Below, in pieces: positions 12,432-15,489 of a stretch of 15,489 nt of DNA (within the stretch, counting starts at the first letter, position 1; each line of letters starts with the position of its first letter). The notes under the pieces were generated by a model. That model saw only the letters and a list, made by a program, of their open reading frames with translations, had not been told where the DNA came from and did no database searches. The stretch spans positions 1-15,489 of the forward strand of contig JBNJDW010000020.1 of assembly GCA_051745265.1 (NCBI GenBank). Direction: 5' to 3'. The position numbers and the translations under genes were made by a program. The DNA is from JBNJDW01 sp051745265. Lineage in GTDB: Bacteria > Pseudomonadota > Alphaproteobacteria > Micavibrionales > CSBR16-224.

Positions 12432-14267
12432 ATGTCAGAAAAAACTGATCATGCAGACCGTTTTAAAGCCGCCACTGTTGCGGCCATCAAGGCGCTGTCG
12501 GAAAAACCCGAGCTTGAGATCACCTTCTCCGGCAGCCATCTTGTCGAAGGACAGCGGGAAATTATCCTGCCCCTGCCGGATTTAAAACAAAGTGACAGTG
12601 ATGAAACCCTTCGTGGTTATGCCGACAGCATTGCCTTAAAGCTCCGCTATCATAATTCTGATCTTAACCGCAAAATCGCGCCGGAAGATAATGAATCCAA
12701 AGCCTTGTTTGAAGCTTTGGAACAAGCCCGCTACGAAGCGTTGGGCGCCGAGAAAATGGCCGGTGTAGCCCGCAACCTTGATCACCTGCATGAACATCAC
12801 GCACAGGCCCAGGGATTTGACCGGGCCCGCAACCGCGAAGACGCCCCGCTCCATGAAGCCCTGCGCCTGATGGCCTATGCCGCCTTTACAAAGTCAGAAA
12901 TCCCAAAATCCGCACGCAATATCATAGACATCTGGCAGCCTCATCTTGAACGCAAATTTGCAGAGGTTGATCTTGATTTCCTGTCAGAATACCTGCCCGA
13001 TCAACAGAAATTCGGTGAACAGGTTTATGAACTGATGAAACAGCTGGGCCTGTCTGCCCGACCGGCCGCCACAGAATCGGCCAGTAAAGCTGCCGATGAC
13101 AGTGCAGAGCCCGAAGACGAAACCGATCACGAGCAAACAGAGGAAGGCGGTGGTGAGGATGCCAACGGCATGCCTATGTCACCGGATGAACAACAAGAGG
13201 TAACACCGGAAGACGGCGCAGAAACAGATGTCGGAACCGAAGATTCCCCTGACAGCGGTGAAGAACAGGCTGAAGACGATGCCAGCGCCTCGGGCGTACC
13301 GGAATATGCGCGGCAATTCATCGATGAATCCGGCAATATGACCGCCTATCGCGTTTATACCACGGGTTTTGATGAAATCGTTCCGGCAGAAGACTTATGT
13401 GATGATATCGAACTGCGTCAGCTGCGTAAAATCCTCGATAAACAGCTTGTACCGCTGCAAAGTATTATTTCACGGCTTGCCAACCGTCTACAGCGTAAAT
13501 TACTGGCCCAACAGCAACGACACTGGAAATTTGATCTGGAAGAAGGCGTACTTGACAGTGCGCGGCTGTCACGAATTATCGCTGATCCCAACTGGCCGCT
13601 CAGTTACAAAATGGAAAGCCAGATGGAATTCCGCGATACGGTGGTCAGCCTGCTGATTGACAATTCCGGCTCTATGCGGGGGCGGCCGATCACCATTGCC
13701 GCGATGAGCGCGGATATCTTGGCCCGGACACTGGAACGCTGCGGCGTGAAGGTCGAGATTCTTGGTTTTACCACCCGCACCTGGAAAGGCGGCGCGTCAC
13801 GTGAACATTGGCTGTCACATGGCAAACCCCTTCATCCCGGGCGATTGAATGATCTGCGCCATATTATTTACAAAAGCGCCGATAAACCCTGGCGGCACAC
13901 CCGCGATAATCTGGCCCTGATGCTGCGCGAAGGACTGCTTAAGGAAAATATAGATGGCGAGGCCGTATTATGGGCGCATAGCCGTTTGGCCCGGCGCCCT
14001 GAACAACGGCGGATTATGATCGTGATTTCCGATGGTGCGCCTGTTGATGATTCGACCCTGTCGGCCAATTCAGGCGGCTATCTGGAAGCGCATCTTCGCG
14101 CTGTCATTGAATGGATTGAAACGCGAAGTCCCGTACAGCTGATGGCCATTGGCATTGGTCACGATGTCACACGCTATTACAAACAGGCGGTTACCCTGAC
14201 CGATGCCGAACAGCTTGGCGGTACGCTGGTCAACGAACTGGCCGATTTGTTCGAGCCAAAGCGCTAA
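12432..14267 (+). CDS. cobT: Aerobic cobaltochelatase subunit CobT
   Basis: With CobS (AAA+ ATPase) it forms the chaperone ring that drives cobalt insertion into hydrogenobyrinate a,c-diamide by CobN in the oxygen-dependent cobalamin pathway. I start at ATG 12432, one base after the sulfurtransferase stop. The frame stays open upstream to 12306, but that would put 42 residues inside the sulfurtransferase and start far from the conserved MSEK/DRFK N-terminus. The resulting 611 residues match the family length. An N-terminal CobT domain (1-210) is followed by an acidic Glu/Asp/Ser-rich linker (about 216-290). A C-terminal von Willebrand A domain has the MIDAS motif DNSGS at Asp410-Ser414 and the later VISDGAP. 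cobS and cobN are not in the window. This implies aerobic B12 synthesis, relevant to the B12-enzyme-like protein at 6827. Confidence 0.95.
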   Translation: MSEKTDHADRFKAATVAAIKALSEKPELEITFSGSHLVEGQREIILPLPDLKQSDSDETLRGYADSIALKLRYHNSDLNRKIAPEDNESKALFEALEQARYEALGAEKMAGVARNLDHLHEHHAQAQGFDRARNREDAPLHEALRLMAYAAFTKSEIPKSARNIIDIWQPHLERKFAEVDLDFLSEYLPDQQKFGEQVYELMKQLGLSARPAATESASKAADDSAEPEDETDHEQTEEGGGEDANGMPMSPDEQQEVTPEDGAETDVGTEDSPDSGEEQAEDDASASGVPEYARQFIDESGNMTAYRVYTTGFDEIVPAEDLCDDIELRQLRKILDKQLVPLQSIISRLANRLQRKLLAQQQRHWKFDLEEGVLDSARLSRIIADPNWPLSYKMESQMEFRDTVVSLLIDNSGSMRGRPITIAAMSADILARTLERCGVKVEILGFTTRTWKGGASREHWLSHGKPLHPGRLNDLRHIIYKSADKPWRHTRDNLALMLREGLLKENIDGEAVLWAHSRLARRPEQRRIMIVISDGAPVDDSTLSANSGGYLEAHLRAVIEWIETRSPVQLMAIGIGHDVTRYYKQAVTLTDAEQLGGTLVNELADLFEPKR

Positions 14268-14273
14268 ATCGCT

Positions 14274-14309
14274 TTTTACAATGGAAAACCATCCGTCTTT
14301 GCTGTAAAA
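14274..14309 (+). repeat. Imperfect hairpin in the cobT-hisS gap
   Basis: TTTTACA (14274-14280) pairs with TGTAAAA (14303-14309), and directly inside it ATGG (14281-14284) pairs with CCAT (14289-14292) around an AAAA loop. Ten unpaired bases sit on the 3' side. Together they form an 11-pair bulged stem 23 bases before the hisS start. It lacks a T tract, so it is not a typical terminator. It could be a processing site or leader structure. Confidence 0.3.
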
Positions 14310-14322
14310 CAGTTTAGAAAAT

Positions 14323-14326
14323 GGAG
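14323..14326 (+). promoter_or_regulatory. Ribosome binding site of hisS
   Basis: GGAG lies six bases before ATG 14333. It supports that start for a gene whose upstream region contains other in-frame codons but no other good initiation site. Confidence 0.5.
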
Positions 14327-14332
14327 CATAAA

Positions 14333-15489
14333 ATGGCGGACAAAAAGAAAATCTACAAACCCAAACCGGTCAGCGGCTATATGGAATGGCTGCCGGAATA
14401 CCGTATGATTGAATTGGAATGGATGGATAAAATCCGTTCCGTCTTTGAATCTTACGGTTTTTGTAATATTGAAACGCCATCGGTTGAACCTCTGGATGTC
14501 CTGCTGGCCAAAGGTGAAACCGATAAAGAAATCTATACCCTGACCCGGCTGCAAGCGGATGAAGACGAAAGCAAAGAAGCCCGCCTTGGCCTGCATTTTG
14601 ATCTGACTGTCCCCTTTGCCCGTTATACGGCGCAGCATTTTAATGATCTGGTTTTTCCCTTTAAACGCTATCAGATCCAAAGATCATGGCGCGGTGAACG
14701 CCCGCAAAAAGGCCGTTACCGTGAATTTTGCCAATGCGATATTGATGTCATTAATATTGATGAACTCCCGCTACACTTCGATGCAGAGATGCCGGAGATC
14801 ATGTATCGGGCCTATCAGGCCCTTGATATTCCGCCGGTTGAACTGCGTTTATCAAACCGTAAAATCCTCCAAGGTTACCTGAACGGCCTTGGCGTGCCTG
14901 ATATTGTGACAACGACCCGTATTCTGGACAAACTGGATAAAATCGGACCGGATGGCGTGATCTCAGCCTTGATGGATGAGGCCGGACTGTCACAGCCTCT
15001 CGCCGAAAAATCCTTGGCTCTGGCCGAAATACGCTGCGAAGGCACTGATTTTGTCGATCAGGTCAAAGCGCTTGGCATTGAGGATCCTTTGCTGCAACAG
15101 GGATTGGACGAATTAAGCTTTGTTGTTAAAAGCCTTGCCCATCTTCCCAAAGGCGCTATCAAGGTCGATCTGTCGATTGTCCGGGGCTTTGATTATTACA
15201 CAGGTACGATTCTGGAGGCCTATTTCAAAGATATTCCTTTTGGCGCCATTGGCTCCGGCGGGCGTTACGATGATCTGGCCGGTAGCTATATCAATAAAAA
15301 GCTGCCCGGAATCGGTATATCGATTGGCTTTACCCGGCTTTTCGCCTTATTGTTAGACGAGGGATATTTCGACAAGGCTCTTCGCAAATCGCCGGCTGAC
15401 ATTCTGGTCGTGCTGCCTTCTGAAAATGCCAGAGAAACGGCGCTTAAAACAGCACAGCAGCTTCGTGACCGTGGTTATAATGTCGAAAC
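14333..15489 (+). CDS. hisS: Histidyl-tRNA synthetase (3' truncated by the window)
   Basis: Charges tRNA-His in the cytoplasm. The frame is open from ATG 14333 to the right edge (385 complete codons and two bases) and ends inside the C-terminal anticodon-binding domain. Class II landmarks are present in order: KPVSG-x-EWLPEYR at the N-terminus, HFDLTVPFARY (motif 1 region), motif 2 RSWRGERPQKGRYREF with its invariant Arg, the histidine A loop VRGFDYYTG, the GSGGRYDDLAG strand, and motif 3 PGIGISIGFTRL. The ADILVV strand then opens the anticodon-binding domain. The motif 2 loop is of the ordinary bacterial type, not the divergent form known from some alphaproteobacteria. A GGAG site precedes the start. 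It follows cobT on the same strand after 65 bases containing a hairpin. Confidence 0.94.
   Translation, partial: MADKKKIYKPKPVSGYMEWLPEYRMIELEWMDKIRSVFESYGFCNIETPSVEPLDVLLAKGETDKEIYTLTRLQADEDESKEARLGLHFDLTVPFARYTAQHFNDLVFPFKRYQIQRSWRGERPQKGRYREFCQCDIDVINIDELPLHFDAEMPEIMYRAYQALDIPPVELRLSNRKILQGYLNGLGVPDIVTTTRILDKLDKIGPDGVISALMDEAGLSQPLAEKSLALAEIRCEGTDFVDQVKALGIEDPLLQQGLDELSFVVKSLAHLPKGAIKVDLSIVRGFDYYTGTILEAYFKDIPFGAIGSGGRYDDLAGSYINKKLPGIGISIGFTRLFALLLDEGYFDKALRKSPADILVVLPSENARETALKTAQQLRDRGYNVE

Noticed and set aside
1..15489. Mobile element, CRISPR array, tRNA, rRNA or riboswitch
   Set aside because: No transposase or integrase motifs, no regularly spaced repeats, no cloverleaf or rRNA-like segment seen; gaps between genes are all under 150 bases. 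No cobalamin riboswitch-like element seen ahead of cobT or the NrdJ-like gene.

Overview
The window reads as a stretch of chromosome from an alphaproteobacterium of middling GC (about half G+C). The grounds are the gene set and order: dnaB next to alr, an NDUFA12-type complex I accessory subunit, a DUF2155 periplasmic protein beside aat, an MlaD protein next to NDUFA12, an aerobic-type cobaltochelatase CobT, and fragments of homology to the large B12-dependent ribonucleotide reductase common in that class. Nearly every base is coding. I see no transposase, phage gene, CRISPR array, tRNA or rRNA, and no gene-free stretch over 300 bases.

Layout. Positions 1-2927 (+) hold the dnaB 3' end, alr, mlaE and mlaF, tightly packed. 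Positions 2981-5425 (+) encode a bifunctional class A penicillin-binding protein (PBP1A type). On the minus strand, 8611 down to 5426, lies an apparent three-gene operon: a 594-residue protein, pyrF and trpF. Positions 8754-10269 (+) carry NDUFA12, mlaD and a DUF2155 protein. aat (-) converges on the DUF2155 gene and overlaps its 3' end by 166 bases. Positions 10955-15489 (+) carry a Nudix ADP-ribose-pyrophosphatase-like gene, a two-domain sulfurtransferase, cobT, and hisS, which runs off the right edge.

Most of this is housekeeping: replication, peptidoglycan precursor (Alr) and polymer (PBP1A) synthesis, phospholipid transport between the membranes (MlaE, MlaF and MlaD, at two sites), pyrimidine and tryptophan synthesis, respiration, N-end-rule tagging, cobalamin synthesis and histidyl-tRNA charging.

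The exception is the 594-residue protein at 6827-8611. Several blocks match, in order, what I recall of the middle and C-terminal parts of alphaproteobacterial NrdJ (class II, adenosylcobalamin-dependent ribonucleotide reductase). However, the NPCSE radical-cysteine motif, the PTGTIG loop, the CANPCG block and the C-terminal cysteine region are all absent. It looks like a conserved-fold pseudo-enzyme derived from a ribonucleotide reductase and cotranscribed with OMP decarboxylase. It is the best candidate here for an undescribed function. All homology statements are from memory of the families; no searches were run.
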